Shown: positions 24,337-34,142, counted from the stretch's first letter. The stretch: DNA of 64,000 nt from NORP110 sp051251595 (GCA_051251595.1 JBPOFA010000001.1:186001-250000); one strand, 5' to 3'. Translations and numbers: made by a program. The notes: generated from the sequence alone by a model not told the origin.

Positions 24337-27297
24337 ATGTTTGCAGAACTCAACATAACCTCGAACTTCACGTTCCTGACCGGCGGCTCTCATGCCGAGG
24401 AATACATGCGCCGTGCCGCGTTTCTGGGGATTCAGGATATTGTCATCGCCGATGAAAACTCCGTCGCCGGCATCGTCCGCGCCCATACAGAGGCGCGTGA
24501 AATCAAACGGCTCGTCGGGTTGCGCCGCGCCGCAGATGCCGATCCCGTCGGCCCCCTGCGCCCCGATCACCTGCCCAAACCCGCGTCACTGGACATCTAC
24601 AACACCCCCCGCCTGATCCCCGGCGCGCGCATCGTGCTGATGGATGGCTTTAGCGTCACCGCCATTCCCCGCGACCGGACGGGCTGGGGCAATCTCTGCC
24701 GCCTGATCTCTCTGGGGCGCTTGCGCTCTGAAAAAGGCGCCTGCCAGCTGCGGTTTGAGGATCTTGTGAAGTGGGGCGCGGCGCAGGACCTTCTGCTGCA
24801 TCCCCAAACGACCCCGCCGCCGCCCGGCGCGAACAATTGGCATAATCTTGCGACACGGCTGACGCGCCGCTTCCCCGGGCAAGTCTCTCTGCTGATGGCC
24901 CCGAAATATGACGGCCAAGACCCGGCCCGGTTCGCCCGCCTGTCCGATCTGGCCGAAACCCTCGACATTCCCACGGTCGCTTCGGCCGCGCCGCTGATGC
25001 ACCACGGCGCGCGGCGCAAGCTGACAGATGTGCTCACCGCCATCAGAACAGGTGTCCGCGTCGACAAGCTGGGCCGCGCCGCACAGGCCAATGCCGAACG
25101 CCGCATGCGATCGGAACCGGAAATGCACCGCATCTTTCAGGGGCACGAGGCCGCCATCACCTACAGCGCCGAAATCGCCACCCGCTGCCGCTTTTCGCTG
25201 GACCAGCTGCGCTATGAATACCCGTCAGAGCTGGCCGATGGCGAAACCCCGGCCAAACGCCTGTCCCGCCTGGCCCATGCCGGGTTGAACTGGCGCTACC
25301 CCGGCGGCGCCCCACCCCATGTGCAAAAGATGCTGACCCATGAACTGGACCTGATCGCCAAACTTAAATACGAACCCTATTTCCTGACCGTGCATGACGT
25401 CGTCGCCTTTGCCAGATCGCGCAACATTCTGTGCCAGGGGCGCGGCTCTGCGGCGAATTCTGTCACCTGCTACGCCTTGGGTGTAACCTCTGTTTCCCCT
25501 GAAATAGGCACTATGGTGTTCGAACGTTTCGTGTCCGAAGCCCGGGATGAGCCCCCGGATATCGACGTGGATTTCGAACATGAACGCCGCGAAGAAGTCA
25601 TCCAGCATATCTATGAACGCTATGGCCGCGAACGGGCCGGGCTCTGCGCCACGGTGGTGCATTATCGCGGCAAACGCGCCATCCGCGAAGTGGGCCGCGC
25701 CATGGGCCTGTCCGAAGACACGCTGTCGGCCCTGTCCTCGCAGCTCTGGGGGTTCTTTTCCGCCGATGGCATTCAGGAAACCCGCCTGCGCGAAATCGGG
25801 CTGGACCCCACCGATCGCCGCCTGAATCAAACGCTGAACCTGATCCAGGACATCATCGGCTTTCCCCGGCACCTGTCCCAGCATGTGGGCGGCTTCATCA
25901 TGACCGAAGGACGGCTGGACGAACTCGTGCCCATCGAAAACGCCACGATGGAAGACCGCACCGTCATCTGCTGGGACAAGGACGACATCGACAGCCTTGG
26001 TATTCTCAAGGTCGATGTCCTCGCGCTTGGCATGCTCACCTGCATCCGCAAGGCCTTTGACCTGATCCAGCGCCACCACCAGATCGACTATAACCTCGCC
26101 TCGCTGCCCCCAGAAGATCCCAAAGTCTATGACATGCTGTGCAAGGCCGATTCCGTGGGCGTGTTTCAGGTCGAATCCCGCGCCCAGATGAACTTTTTAC
26201 CCCGCATGCGGCCACGGTGCTTTTACGATCTGGTGATAGAGGTCGCGATCATCCGACCCGGCCCGATTCAAGGGGATATGGTGCATCCCTTCATCCGCCG
26301 CCGCAACGGCGAAGAACAGATCAGCTTTCCCTCTGATGCTCTGGGGCAGGTGCTGGGCAAAACCCTTGGCGTGCCGCTGTTTCAGGAACAAGCCATGCAG
26401 ATCGCCATCATCGGCGCGGGTTTCACCCCAGAAGAGGCCGACCGCCTGCGCCGCTCACTCGCCACGTTCAAAAAACACGGCAATGTCAGCGATTTTCACA
26501 GCCGATTCATCCGGGGCATGCAGAAAAACGGCTATGATCTGGAATTTTCGGAACGCTGCTTTTCCCAGATAGAGGGCTTTGGCAGCTATGGCTTCCCCGA
26601 ATCCCACGCGGCCAGCTTTGCCCTGCTGGTCTATGCCTCTGCCTGGTTGAAATGCCATGAACCGGGCATTTTTGCCTGTGCGCTGCTCAATTCCCAACCC
26701 ATGGGATTCTACGCCCCGGCCCAGATCGTGCGCGATGTGCGCGAACATGGGGTCACCGTGCTGCCGATCAGCATCAATGACAGCTATTGGGACAATCAGA
26801 TGGAACCGGACGGGCGCGGCGGTCTGGCCCTGCGGCTGGGGTTCCGCCAGATAAAGGCCATGCGCGAAGAAGACGCCAGCTGGATCGTCGCCGCGCGGGG
26901 CAATGGCTATCTGTCCGTCGAGGATGTCTGGCGACGCGCCGGAACCAACCCGCGCAGCCTGCGCGTGCTGGCAGAGGCTGACGCCTTTGCCTGCCTTGGC
27001 CTCACCCGACGCCAGGCCCTGTGGGAGGCCCGCGCCCATGGCGCGATCGACCCCTTGCCCCTATTCGCAAATGATCTGGATGGCGAAGGCATCACAGAAC
27101 CTGCCATCACCCTGCCCGAAATGACCGAAGGCGAAGAAGTCGTCGAAGATTACGTTTCGATGCGCCTGACCCTGCGCTCTCATCCGATGGCGCTGCTGCG
27201 CCACCGTCTGACACCGGGCATGGACAAATACACACATTCCACATCCGGCGACAGGGTTGCAGCATTGTCCCCTTTGCCGGTATCTTCATCCCGCTAG
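24337..27297 (+). CDS. dnaE2: Error-prone DNA polymerase DnaE2, C-terminally truncated
   Basis: DnaE2 is the alpha-subunit-like polymerase used in SOS mutagenesis with ImuA and ImuB. This copy has the N-terminal PHP domain (LNITSNFTFLTGGSHAEEYM), the palm with catalytic aspartates in PDIDVDF at about residues 407-413, and IRPGPIQGDMVHPFIRRR. At 986 residues it is short: family members reach about 1080. Homology stops after LRSHPMALLRHRLTPG near residue 960, and the last 26 residues (serine/threonine-rich) look unrelated, so the C-terminal OB-fold domain is missing. No imuA or imuB flank it. It may be inactive or altered, and is a likely product of a deletion near 27.21 kb. Confidence 0.88.
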   Translation: MFAELNITSNFTFLTGGSHAEEYMRRAAFLGIQDIVIADENSVAGIVRAHTEAREIKRLVGLRRAADADPVGPLRPDHLPKPASLDIYNTPRLIPGARIVLMDGFSVTAIPRDRTGWGNLCRLISLGRLRSEKGACQLRFEDLVKWGAAQDLLLHPQTTPPPPGANNWHNLATRLTRRFPGQVSLLMAPKYDGQDPARFARLSDLAETLDIPTVASAAPLMHHGARRKLTDVLTAIRTGVRVDKLGRAAQANAERRMRSEPEMHRIFQGHEAAITYSAEIATRCRFSLDQLRYEYPSELADGETPAKRLSRLAHAGLNWRYPGGAPPHVQKMLTHELDLIAKLKYEPYFLTVHDVVAFARSRNILCQGRGSAANSVTCYALGVTSVSPEIGTMVFERFVSEARDEPPDIDVDFEHERREEVIQHIYERYGRERAGLCATVVHYRGKRAIREVGRAMGLSEDTLSALSSQLWGFFSADGIQETRLREIGLDPTDRRLNQTLNLIQDIIGFPRHLSQHVGGFIMTEGRLDELVPIENATMEDRTVICWDKDDIDSLGILKVDVLALGMLTCIRKAFDLIQRHHQIDYNLASLPPEDPKVYDMLCKADSVGVFQVESRAQMNFLPRMRPRCFYDLVIEVAIIRPGPIQGDMVHPFIRRRNGEEQISFPSDALGQVLGKTLGVPLFQEQAMQIAIIGAGFTPEEADRLRRSLATFKKHGNVSDFHSRFIRGMQKNGYDLEFSERCFSQIEGFGSYGFPESHAASFALLVYASAWLKCHEPGIFACALLNSQPMGFYAPAQIVRDVREHGVTVLPISINDSYWDNQMEPDGRGGLALRLGFRQIKAMREEDASWIVAARGNGYLSVEDVWRRAGTNPRSLRVLAEADAFACLGLTRRQALWEARAHGAIDPLPLFANDLDGEGITEPAITLPEMTEGEEVVEDYVSMRLTLRSHPMALLRHRLTPGMDKYTHSTSGDRVAALSPLPVSSSR

Positions 27298-27318
27298 GAC
27301 CACATTAAAGGACAGCCC

Positions 27319-27783
27319 ATGCCCCGTCTCGTTCCCGCCCGAATACCGGACAAACCGGTGATCCAGAATATGCTGACACCCTATTTGATGGAACTGTCCC
27401 CAAACACCCCAAGAGCGCCACAATACCCTTATTTAGACACGTATTGGCAGCAAAATCAGAACCGCTGGCCCTACCTGATAAAGCTGTCAGGCCGAACCAT
27501 TGGCTTTACCTTCATCAACCAGCACGCACCATCAGGCCAGCACACCGATTTCGCCATGGCAGAATTTTACATCCGCCCCGACGCCCGCAAAAAGGGCTAT
27601 GGCAAACGCGCAGCAGCCCAGGCCTTTGTGCAACATCCCGGACAATGGGAACTGGCCGTCGGCATCCGAAACACGCGCGGCAAGGCATTTTGGACCAACG
27701 TTCTGGCGCCCCTGTCCCCTCAGCAATTCCCAGGCACCAACGAGACGATATTCAGGTTCAACAGTTCCGGCCGCAAACTTTGA
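27319..27783 (+). CDS. GNAT-family N-acetyltransferase
   Basis: The 154-residue protein has the GNAT core: a C-terminal region FYIRPDARKKGYGKRAAAQA with the acetyl-CoA pyrophosphate loop (R/QxxGxG/A type) and an N-terminal PARIPDKPVIQNMLTPYLME. The acceptor is unknown. It directly follows the truncated dnaE2 stop (21 bp) and precedes a nucleotidyltransferase-like gene by 23 bp, forming a small set of accessory genes that may have arrived with the event that cut dnaE2. Confidence 0.85.
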   Translation: MPRLVPARIPDKPVIQNMLTPYLMELSPNTPRAPQYPYLDTYWQQNQNRWPYLIKLSGRTIGFTFINQHAPSGQHTDFAMAEFYIRPDARKKGYGKRAAAQAFVQHPGQWELAVGIRNTRGKAFWTNVLAPLSPQQFPGTNETIFRFNSSGRKL

Positions 27784-27806
27784 CCGGAAAACACGTCCCG
27801 GTTCCA

Positions 27807-28847
27807 ATGCCCGATCTCACGATTCACCAAGCAAAAGACATCGCCCGAAACTGGTGCGTCACGCAGGCCAGCCTAACACCAGGCGTTGTTGGCGCATTGC
27901 TGACAGGCTCCGTCGCATGGAAGCCCGACAGCGCGCCATATCCAACAGGCTCTGACATTGATATCATCGTCATCGTCGATGCAGCCACGCTGCAAAACGC
28001 TTTGGGAAAATTCCTGTACCAAGGTCTGACACTAGAGGTTACTTACGCAAAACACTCTGAATTGGCCGAAATAGATACTGTTTTGGCAGATTACCACAGG
28101 GCCGGCCTGTTCCGCCAAACAACGGCGCTTTGGGATCCGGCAGGGCAATTGCACCGGCTTATGATTCAAGCCGCCCCCCATTTTGCCAACACAAAATACG
28201 TCCAACGTCGGATGCAACATGCAAGGCAGAACGCCCTCAACTTCCTGACGCGGTATGAAAACGCCACAACGCTTCATGATCAGGTGACGTCTTTGTTTTT
28301 TGCCGCAGGCGTCACCGCTCACATTGTTCTGACCGCCGCCCTGCAAAACCCCACGATCCGCCGTCGATATATTTCATCCGGGCAGGTCTTGACCGAAGCC
28401 GGTCTTTCGGATCTTCACGAACACATGCTGGGCACCCTCGGGTCACGCGACCTGGATGCAGCTACCACCCAAGCCCATCTCGATCGGCTTGGCCGGCAAT
28501 TCGATACAGCCTCGCGGCGTCTCTCCTCGCCGCACCCCTTTGCCGCCGACATGAAGCAAACGGCCCGCCCCATTGCCATCGACGGCACCCAGGCCATGAT
28601 CGACCAGAACCATCACAGAGAAGCCGCCTTTTGGATCATCGCCGTCTATGCCCGATGCCGCGCCGTCATGGTCGCGGACGGAACCGCATCAGACCTTGCC
28701 GATTTTGACACGGACATGTGGCTGGCCCTCAACGCATTCGGCCTGTCCAATCGGGATGACATGCAACAAAGGGCGCGGGCAATCCGCACAGATATCGACC
28801 AAGTTTTCGACATCTGTCAGGATCAGCTCATTCCGCAAGATCACTGA
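27807..28847 (+). CDS. Nucleotidyltransferase-domain protein
   Basis: The 346-residue protein begins with a polymerase-beta-type nucleotidyltransferase motif: ALLTGSVAWKPDSAPYPTGS then DIDIIVIVD (residues about 31-58), with GS and paired aspartates, as in aminoglycoside or MNT-like nucleotidyltransferases. The rest is helical, with no other motif I recognise. The start ATG at 27807 follows a purine-poor stretch; the frame is open further upstream but that part overlaps the acetyltransferase gene. The combination with a GNAT gene recalls antibiotic-modifying clusters, but the substrate cannot be inferred. Confidence 0.72.
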   Translation: MPDLTIHQAKDIARNWCVTQASLTPGVVGALLTGSVAWKPDSAPYPTGSDIDIIVIVDAATLQNALGKFLYQGLTLEVTYAKHSELAEIDTVLADYHRAGLFRQTTALWDPAGQLHRLMIQAAPHFANTKYVQRRMQHARQNALNFLTRYENATTLHDQVTSLFFAAGVTAHIVLTAALQNPTIRRRYISSGQVLTEAGLSDLHEHMLGTLGSRDLDAATTQAHLDRLGRQFDTASRRLSSPHPFAADMKQTARPIAIDGTQAMIDQNHHREAAFWIIAVYARCRAVMVADGTASDLADFDTDMWLALNAFGLSNRDDMQQRARAIRTDIDQVFDICQDQLIPQDH

Positions 28848-28941
28848 AAGTGCCATACGCTTGCCATACACATTGCCGACGCAATGCAGACGTCAAAATC
28901 GGCCAATTTCCCAGCATTAGACACGTTTCTTGAAATCCGCG

Positions 28942-30063
28942 CTATTTCAGCTGCCGCAAAATCTCATAAGATGCGTACCCGTCCGGAATCACACCGCGCG
29001 ACATCTGAAACGCCCGGATCGCGGCGACGGTATTTGGCCCGATCATGCCATCGGCACCATCAGTATCAAACCCTGCCGCCGTCAGCCGTTTTTGCATCTC
29101 GGACATCTCTGAGAATGACAAAGGACGATCCCCTGTCGGCCACGCAGCTTGGATCGGCGAAGCACCGGCAATCCGGTCCGCCAAATGCCCAACCCCGATC
29201 ACATAGGCATCCGCTGCGTTGTAGCGCAGGATCACGTGAAAATTCTGGAAAACCAAAAACGCGGCCCCACATGCACCCGCCGGCAACAACACCCGGGCAG
29301 GCCCATCCGTCCCAACCGTCTTGCCCGCAATGTCACGCACCCCAAGCGCCATCCACTCGGCCACATCCTTTTTCACGCGATGACCGGACTGGGTATAGTC
29401 AAACCCGTCGGGCAACTGCACCTCAACGCCCCAAGGCTGCCCTTTGGTCCAGCCAAACCGCGCCAGATAGGCCGCCGTAGACGCCAGCGCATCCGTGGGA
29501 TTATCAGACCAAATACCGCGCTTTCCGTCCCCGTCGAAATCAACCGCATAGGCCAAATAGCTTGTCGGCATGAACTGCGTATGCCCCATGGCACCCGCCC
29601 AGGAACCGGTCATTTCATCCGGCTTCACGTCGCCGGATTGCACTATTTTCAACGCGGCAATCAGCTGCGTTTCAAACAACCGCCTGCGCCGCCCGTCAAA
29701 GGCAAGGCTCGCCAGGGCTGCAATAGCATTCTCATCGCCCCGTATCGTACCATAGGCGCTTTCCAGCCCCCAAATGGCAACGAACACTTCTTTTTCAACG
29801 CCGAATTCCCTATCAATTGCATCCAGCATGTCGCGATTGTCCCGCAAGGCCTGCTGGCCATTCCGAACCCGAGCCTCGGAAACCGCGCTGTCCAGATACT
29901 CCCAAATTGGCTTGATGAACTCAGACTGGTTGCGATCTTTTTCTATGATTCCAGAAGCATACCGAACACCATCAAAGGCCATGTCCAAAACCGTTTCAGA
30001 AATGCCCTGCCGTCTCGCATGGGTGCGGAACCGCGAAAGCCACTGCTCAAACTCTGTGTTCAT
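28942..30063 (-). CDS. MltB-family lytic murein transglycosylase without signal peptide
   Basis: The 373-residue protein has the MltB-type catalytic domain (FEQWLSRFRTHARRQGISE at the N-terminus, the catalytic glutamate at about residue 101 in IWGLESAYGTIRG, then MGHTQFMPTSYLAYAVDFDG) and a C-terminal peptidoglycan-binding domain (GADGMIGPNTVAAIRAFQMS). It would cut the glycan strand to a 1,6-anhydro product. Unusually, no signal peptide precedes the domain: the frame has a TAG stop six codons upstream of this ATG. A GTG at 30078 adds five residues only. Either export is lost or the gene has lost its 5' end next to rnr. Confidence 0.87.
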   Translation of the reverse strand: MNTEFEQWLSRFRTHARRQGISETVLDMAFDGVRYASGIIEKDRNQSEFIKPIWEYLDSAVSEARVRNGQQALRDNRDMLDAIDREFGVEKEVFVAIWGLESAYGTIRGDENAIAALASLAFDGRRRRLFETQLIAALKIVQSGDVKPDEMTGSWAGAMGHTQFMPTSYLAYAVDFDGDGKRGIWSDNPTDALASTAAYLARFGWTKGQPWGVEVQLPDGFDYTQSGHRVKKDVAEWMALGVRDIAGKTVGTDGPARVLLPAGACGAAFLVFQNFHVILRYNAADAYVIGVGHLADRIAGASPIQAAWPTGDRPLSFSEMSEMQKRLTAAGFDTDGADGMIGPNTVAAIRAFQMSRGVIPDGYASYEILRQLK

Positions 30064-30113
30064 GTTTTCGGCTTTCACCTAAACCATCCCATCCCGCCGC
30101 CAAAGACAGTTCC

Positions 30114-32369
30114 TTACCGTCTTTTGCGGGCGACTTTTCGTTTGGTCTTTTGGGCCTTCTTCCGCGACGCGTTTGGTTTCCGGGCAGAGGATTTGCCACG
30201 CCCCCGAACCGGCGAACGCGGCATCTTTGCGCCTTCAATAGACAACAATTCCAGCATCAGGCCACCGGTCACCGGCACGGCCTCTGCCAGACGCACCGTT
30301 ACCCGTTGGCCCATACCGATAACCATGCCAGTGTCGGACCCGGTCAGGGTGTTGGTGTCCGCGTTATGTTCGAAATATTCACGCCCCAAAGACCGGATCG
30401 GCACCAGCCCGTCAGCCCCGGTTTCATCCAGTTTCACAAACACTCCGAAACGGGCAATTCCGCTGATGCGGCCGGTAAATTCATTGCCCACCCGCTCTGA
30501 CAAATAGGCCGCCAGATACCTGTCCGTCGTATCCCGTTCCGCGGCCATGGACCTGCGTTCCGTGTCAGAGATATGCACCGCCGTTTCATTCAGCCCTTCG
30601 ATATCGGCAGGGGTCAATCCATCTTTGCCCCAGCCATGCGCCGTAACAAGCGCCCGGTGAACAATCAGATCAGAATAGCGCCGGATCGGCGATGTGAAAT
30701 GCGCATATGACTTAAGCGCCAGCCCGAAATGGCCAAAGTTTTCAGCGTTATAATAGGCTTGCGTCATCGACCGCAGGGTCGACAAGTTTATCAACTCGTC
30801 GAATTCCGTATTCTCTGCTTGCTTCAACAACCGGTTCAGATGTTGTGTCTGCAAAACCTGCCCCTTGGCCAAGGTCAGACCCGATGCCAAAGCCACCTCT
30901 CGCAAAGAATCCATCTTCTCGGCAGAAGGCTCTTCATGCACACGAAACAACAGCGCTGTCCGACGGGCGATCAGCTCTTCGGCTGCGGCCACATTGGCCA
31001 GGATCATGAATTCCTCGACCAACCTATGGGCGTCCAATCGATCGCGGAAGGCAACTGACTCGACCTGCCCGTCATCGGTCAAAATGATCTTGCGTTCCGG
31101 CAAGTCCAGATCCAAGGGCTGGCGGACCGCGCGAGCTTTGGTCGCCGCCTCGTAAGCCTCAAAAAGCGGATTGATGACATCATCCAGGAACGGCGCCGTC
31201 TTGTCATTTGGCGTCCCATCGCGGGCCTGTTGCACCTCGACATAGTTCAGCGACGCGGCAGAGCTCATGAACCCGCGACAAAACCGATGGCTTATCTTTT
31301 GCCCTGATGAATCCAGAACCATCCGCACGGCCAAACAAGCCCGTGGCACGCCTTCGTGCAGGGAACACAAATCGCCTGACAACCTGTCGGGCAGCATCGG
31401 CACCACACGATCAGGGAAATAGGTAGAGTTACCGCGCTTTCGCGCCTCTCGGTCCAGGGCGGTGCCGGGCTGCACGTAGTGCGCGACATCGGCAATTGCG
31501 ACCCAAACGACATGACCACCCTTATTGGTCGGATCGTCATCCGCATGGGCAAAAATCGCATCGTCGTGGTCCCGCGCATCCGCGGGGTCAATCGTGATCA
31601 ACGCGATGTCGCGAAGGTCTTCGCGCTTGCCCAGTTCCGCAGGCTTGGCCATGTCGGCCTGTTCAATCACATCATCCGGAAAAGCGTCTGGGATGTCGTG
31701 CTGATGGATGGCGATCAAAGAAACAGCCTTGGGCGCCGTCGGGTCCCCCAGCCGGTTCACAATCCGCGCCGAAGGCATCCCCATCCGGTTCTTCGGCCCA
31801 GCCTGCTCTGCCTCAACCAGCTCACCGTCTTTGGCCCCTTGGGACACGGCCTCTGCCACACGCCATTCGGTATCCGCCCCCTTGTCGATCGGGACGATCC
31901 GACCGCCGTCAGAACCGCGTCGAAACACCCCAAGAATGCGCTTGGGGTTGCTGCCGATCTTGCGGATCAGGCGCGCCTCATAGCGGTGCTCTTCGTCTTG
32001 CACTTCGCTCAAACGGGCAAGGATCCGGTCACCGGCCCCAAGGGCCGCATCCGAGGATTTTTGCACGACGAGTATTCTTGGCTCGGGCCCCTTGCCCTGC
32101 CATTCGACGGGCCGCGCAAACATGTCGCCATCTGCATCCGGGTCATTCACCACCAGAACCGAAACAGGCGGCAAGCTGTCGGGATCGCGGTAAGAGCGTT
32201 TGCGTTTTTCCAAATGGCCGTCGGCTTCCAGCTCTTTCAGAACGCGTTTCAGGTCAATCCGGGCCGCGCCCTTGATGCCAAAGGCGCGCGCGATATCACG
32301 CTTAGAGGTCTGGGTCGGGTTTTCAGAAATCCAATCCAGGATTTCCTTGTGTGTGGGTACTTTTTTCAT
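30114..32369 (-). CDS. rnr: Ribonuclease R
   Basis: RNase R is a processive 3'-5' exoribonuclease that degrades structured RNA and helps in mRNA and rRNA quality control. The 751 residues show an N-terminal winged-helix-like segment, cold-shock domains, the RNB catalytic centre ITIDPADARDHDDAIFA with conserved aspartates and LPDRLSGDLCSLHEGVPR, ALKSYAHFTSPIRRYSDLIV, and an S1 domain near residues 640-720. The C-terminal tail is strongly basic (RGKSSARKPNASRKKAQK). The start ATG has GAGG upstream. It precedes the transglycosylase gene on the same strand by 51 bp. Confidence 0.96.
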   Translation of the reverse strand: MKKVPTHKEILDWISENPTQTSKRDIARAFGIKGAARIDLKRVLKELEADGHLEKRKRSYRDPDSLPPVSVLVVNDPDADGDMFARPVEWQGKGPEPRILVVQKSSDAALGAGDRILARLSEVQDEEHRYEARLIRKIGSNPKRILGVFRRGSDGGRIVPIDKGADTEWRVAEAVSQGAKDGELVEAEQAGPKNRMGMPSARIVNRLGDPTAPKAVSLIAIHQHDIPDAFPDDVIEQADMAKPAELGKREDLRDIALITIDPADARDHDDAIFAHADDDPTNKGGHVVWVAIADVAHYVQPGTALDREARKRGNSTYFPDRVVPMLPDRLSGDLCSLHEGVPRACLAVRMVLDSSGQKISHRFCRGFMSSAASLNYVEVQQARDGTPNDKTAPFLDDVINPLFEAYEAATKARAVRQPLDLDLPERKIILTDDGQVESVAFRDRLDAHRLVEEFMILANVAAAEELIARRTALLFRVHEEPSAEKMDSLREVALASGLTLAKGQVLQTQHLNRLLKQAENTEFDELINLSTLRSMTQAYYNAENFGHFGLALKSYAHFTSPIRRYSDLIVHRALVTAHGWGKDGLTPADIEGLNETAVHISDTERRSMAAERDTTDRYLAAYLSERVGNEFTGRISGIARFGVFVKLDETGADGLVPIRSLGREYFEHNADTNTLTGSDTGMVIGMGQRVTVRLAEAVPVTGGLMLELLSIEGAKMPRSPVRGRGKSSARKPNASRKKAQKTKRKVARKRR

Positions 32370-32419
32370 ATGCCTCGCCTACCACGATCCGAATGCAACG
32401 TCTCGGGGAAAACGGAGCG

Positions 32420-33007
32420 CTAAAGGTCAGCGGCTGTATCCACGTCACGCAGGGTTTGGGCCTTGGCAATCCGCAAATCCCCCATGCTTGCTATGCTGTC
32501 GCGCAATGCGAATTTCGTGGACCAGCGCACATCCTTGAACAAGTGGCGGGACGGCGCTTTCACCCGTTTCAGCCCCACCAGCCAATAGCCCCCGTCAAAG
32601 GCCGGTCCAAACACCGCCTCGGCAGATCCAAGCGCCGCAAATGCGCGGTTAATCGCAGGTCGGGACACACCGGGAATGTCAGACCCGATTATGGCAATCG
32701 GCCCCGGCGGAAGGCCAGCAAAGATACCCGCCATTCGAACCCCTAGATCGCCGCGCCCTTGGGGAATCCTTGGAAATTGTGCTGGCCAGACCCGGCTGTT
32801 CAGCCCCTCAATATCAGGCGAAACCGCAAGAATAGTGTCCCATTTCGACGATGTGACCCGCCGCAACAATCCTATGGACTGATGGCGATACCACCAGGCA
32901 GAATTCACCAGACCAATGTCTTTGCCCAACCGCGTTTTAACCCGACCGGGCCGCGGCTCTTTCACCATCACCACCAGCCTGGGACGGAATTTAGCCGAAA
33001 TAGTCAC
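32420..33007 (-). CDS. DUF2064 / TIGR04282-family glycosyltransferase-like protein
   Basis: The 195-residue protein resembles the TIGR04282 arsenosugar-biosynthesis-type family with a nucleotide-sugar fold: LVVMVKEPRPGRVKTRLGKD near the N-terminus is like the nucleotidyl-transferase entry, IAIIGSDIPGVSRPAINRAF the central site, and VFGPAFDGGYWLVGLKR the conserved FDGGYWL motif. The actual sugar is unknown; no arsenic-methylation gene lies nearby. Its 5' end overlaps the dapE stop by 17 bp. Confidence 0.82.
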   Translation of the reverse strand: MTISAKFRPRLVVMVKEPRPGRVKTRLGKDIGLVNSAWWYRHQSIGLLRRVTSSKWDTILAVSPDIEGLNSRVWPAQFPRIPQGRGDLGVRMAGIFAGLPPGPIAIIGSDIPGVSRPAINRAFAALGSAEAVFGPAFDGGYWLVGLKRVKAPSRHLFKDVRWSTKFALRDSIASMGDLRIAKAQTLRDVDTAADL

Positions 33008-34142
33008 GAAGTATCCGGGCGTAGATGCCTTTCAGCTGCCGTATCTGTTCAACGTCGACCCGTTCGTCCACCTGATGCATTGTGCTGCCAACCAGCCCGA
33101 ATTCGACGACAGGACAATGGGTCTTGACGAACCGCGCATCCGAAGTGCCCCCCGACGTCGACAGCTCTGGCGTGACACCAGTTTCGGCCTGCACAGCCTT
33201 GGCGACCATGTCTGACAATGCACCGGGCGGCGTGAAAAAGCTGTCTCCGGTGACGGAAGATGTCTGGGTGATTTTCAACCCGGTCTCGGCAACGATCTGA
33301 TCGACCTCTGACTTGATCCAGGCCTGAAGGCTTTCGGCGCTGTGGGCGTCGTTGAACCGGATGTTGATCGTCGCCAAACATCGCGCAGGAATAACATTTG
33401 TCGCCGTGTTCCCCGTGTCGATCGTGGTTATGGCCAATGTGGACGGATCGAAATGCTCTGTCCCTGTGTCCAGAACATGCGATGACAACCGTTCCATCAA
33501 ACGTGCCATCCCGGTCATCGGGTTGTTGGCCCGATGTGGATAGGCCACATGCCCTTGCACGCCCTCAACGACGAATTTGGTGGTCATCGAGCCGCGACGG
33601 CCGATCTTTATGGTTTCGCCCATGACTTCAGGGCATGTCGGCTCTCCGACAAGACAGACCGACATCGACTCATCCTGGTCCTCCATCCAATCCAGAATGG
33701 CCGTGGTTCCGTCGACGGCGTCGGCCTCTTCATCGCCGGTTATGGTGATAATGACAGCCCCCTTTGGTGGGGTCTTTGTGACCAATTCCACAGCGGCGGC
33801 AACAAAAGCCGCCACGCCGGATTTCATATCCGTCGATCCACGCCCCCACAGGAATCCATCGCGAATTTCCGCACCAAATGGCGGCATCGTCCAGGCAGCT
33901 TCATCGCCAACAGGCACAACATCTGTGTGACCGTTGAACCCAAAGGTCTTTGGATCACCCTTGTCGCCCCAACGCGCAAACAGGTTGGAAATCTCTCCCC
34001 GATCCGCCCGGTGACATTCAAAACCGGCCTTCGTCAACACGTCCTCTAAGACACGCAACGCGCCGCCTTCGGCAGGCGTAACCGAAGCGCATCGCACAAG
34101 ATCTGCTGTCAGTTGCACCGGATCGATTGAAACATTTGTCAA
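32991..34142 (-). CDS. dapE: Succinyl-diaminopimelate desuccinylase
   Basis: DapE hydrolyses N-succinyl-LL-diaminopimelate for lysine and peptidoglycan synthesis with two zinc ions. The protein of about 383 residues carries the metal sites GFNGHTDVVPVGD, GRGSTDMKSGVAAFV and ITGDEEADA, and the lid-domain contacts RRGSMTTKFVVEG. The start is probably TTG at 34142, eight bases after GGAG; an ATG at 34184 adds 14 residues but has no ribosome site. dapD lies 3.5 kb further right in the same direction, with other genes between. Confidence 0.93.
   Translation of the reverse strand: MTNVSIDPVQLTADLVRCASVTPAEGGALRVLEDVLTKAGFECHRADRGEISNLFARWGDKGDPKTFGFNGHTDVVPVGDEAAWTMPPFGAEIRDGFLWGRGSTDMKSGVAAFVAAAVELVTKTPPKGAVIITITGDEEADAVDGTTAILDWMEDQDESMSVCLVGEPTCPEVMGETIKIGRRGSMTTKFVVEGVQGHVAYPHRANNPMTGMARLMERLSSHVLDTGTEHFDPSTLAITTIDTGNTATNVIPARCLATINIRFNDAHSAESLQAWIKSEVDQIVAETGLKITQTSSVTGDSFFTPPGALSDMVAKAVQAETGVTPELSTSGGTSDARFVKTHCPVVEFGLVGSTMHQVDERVDVEQIRQLKGIYARILRDYFG

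Noticed and set aside
25225..26079. 284-codon minus-strand open frame inside dnaE2
   Set aside because: It lies opposite the DnaE2 polymerase motifs and is a shadow of that coding bias.
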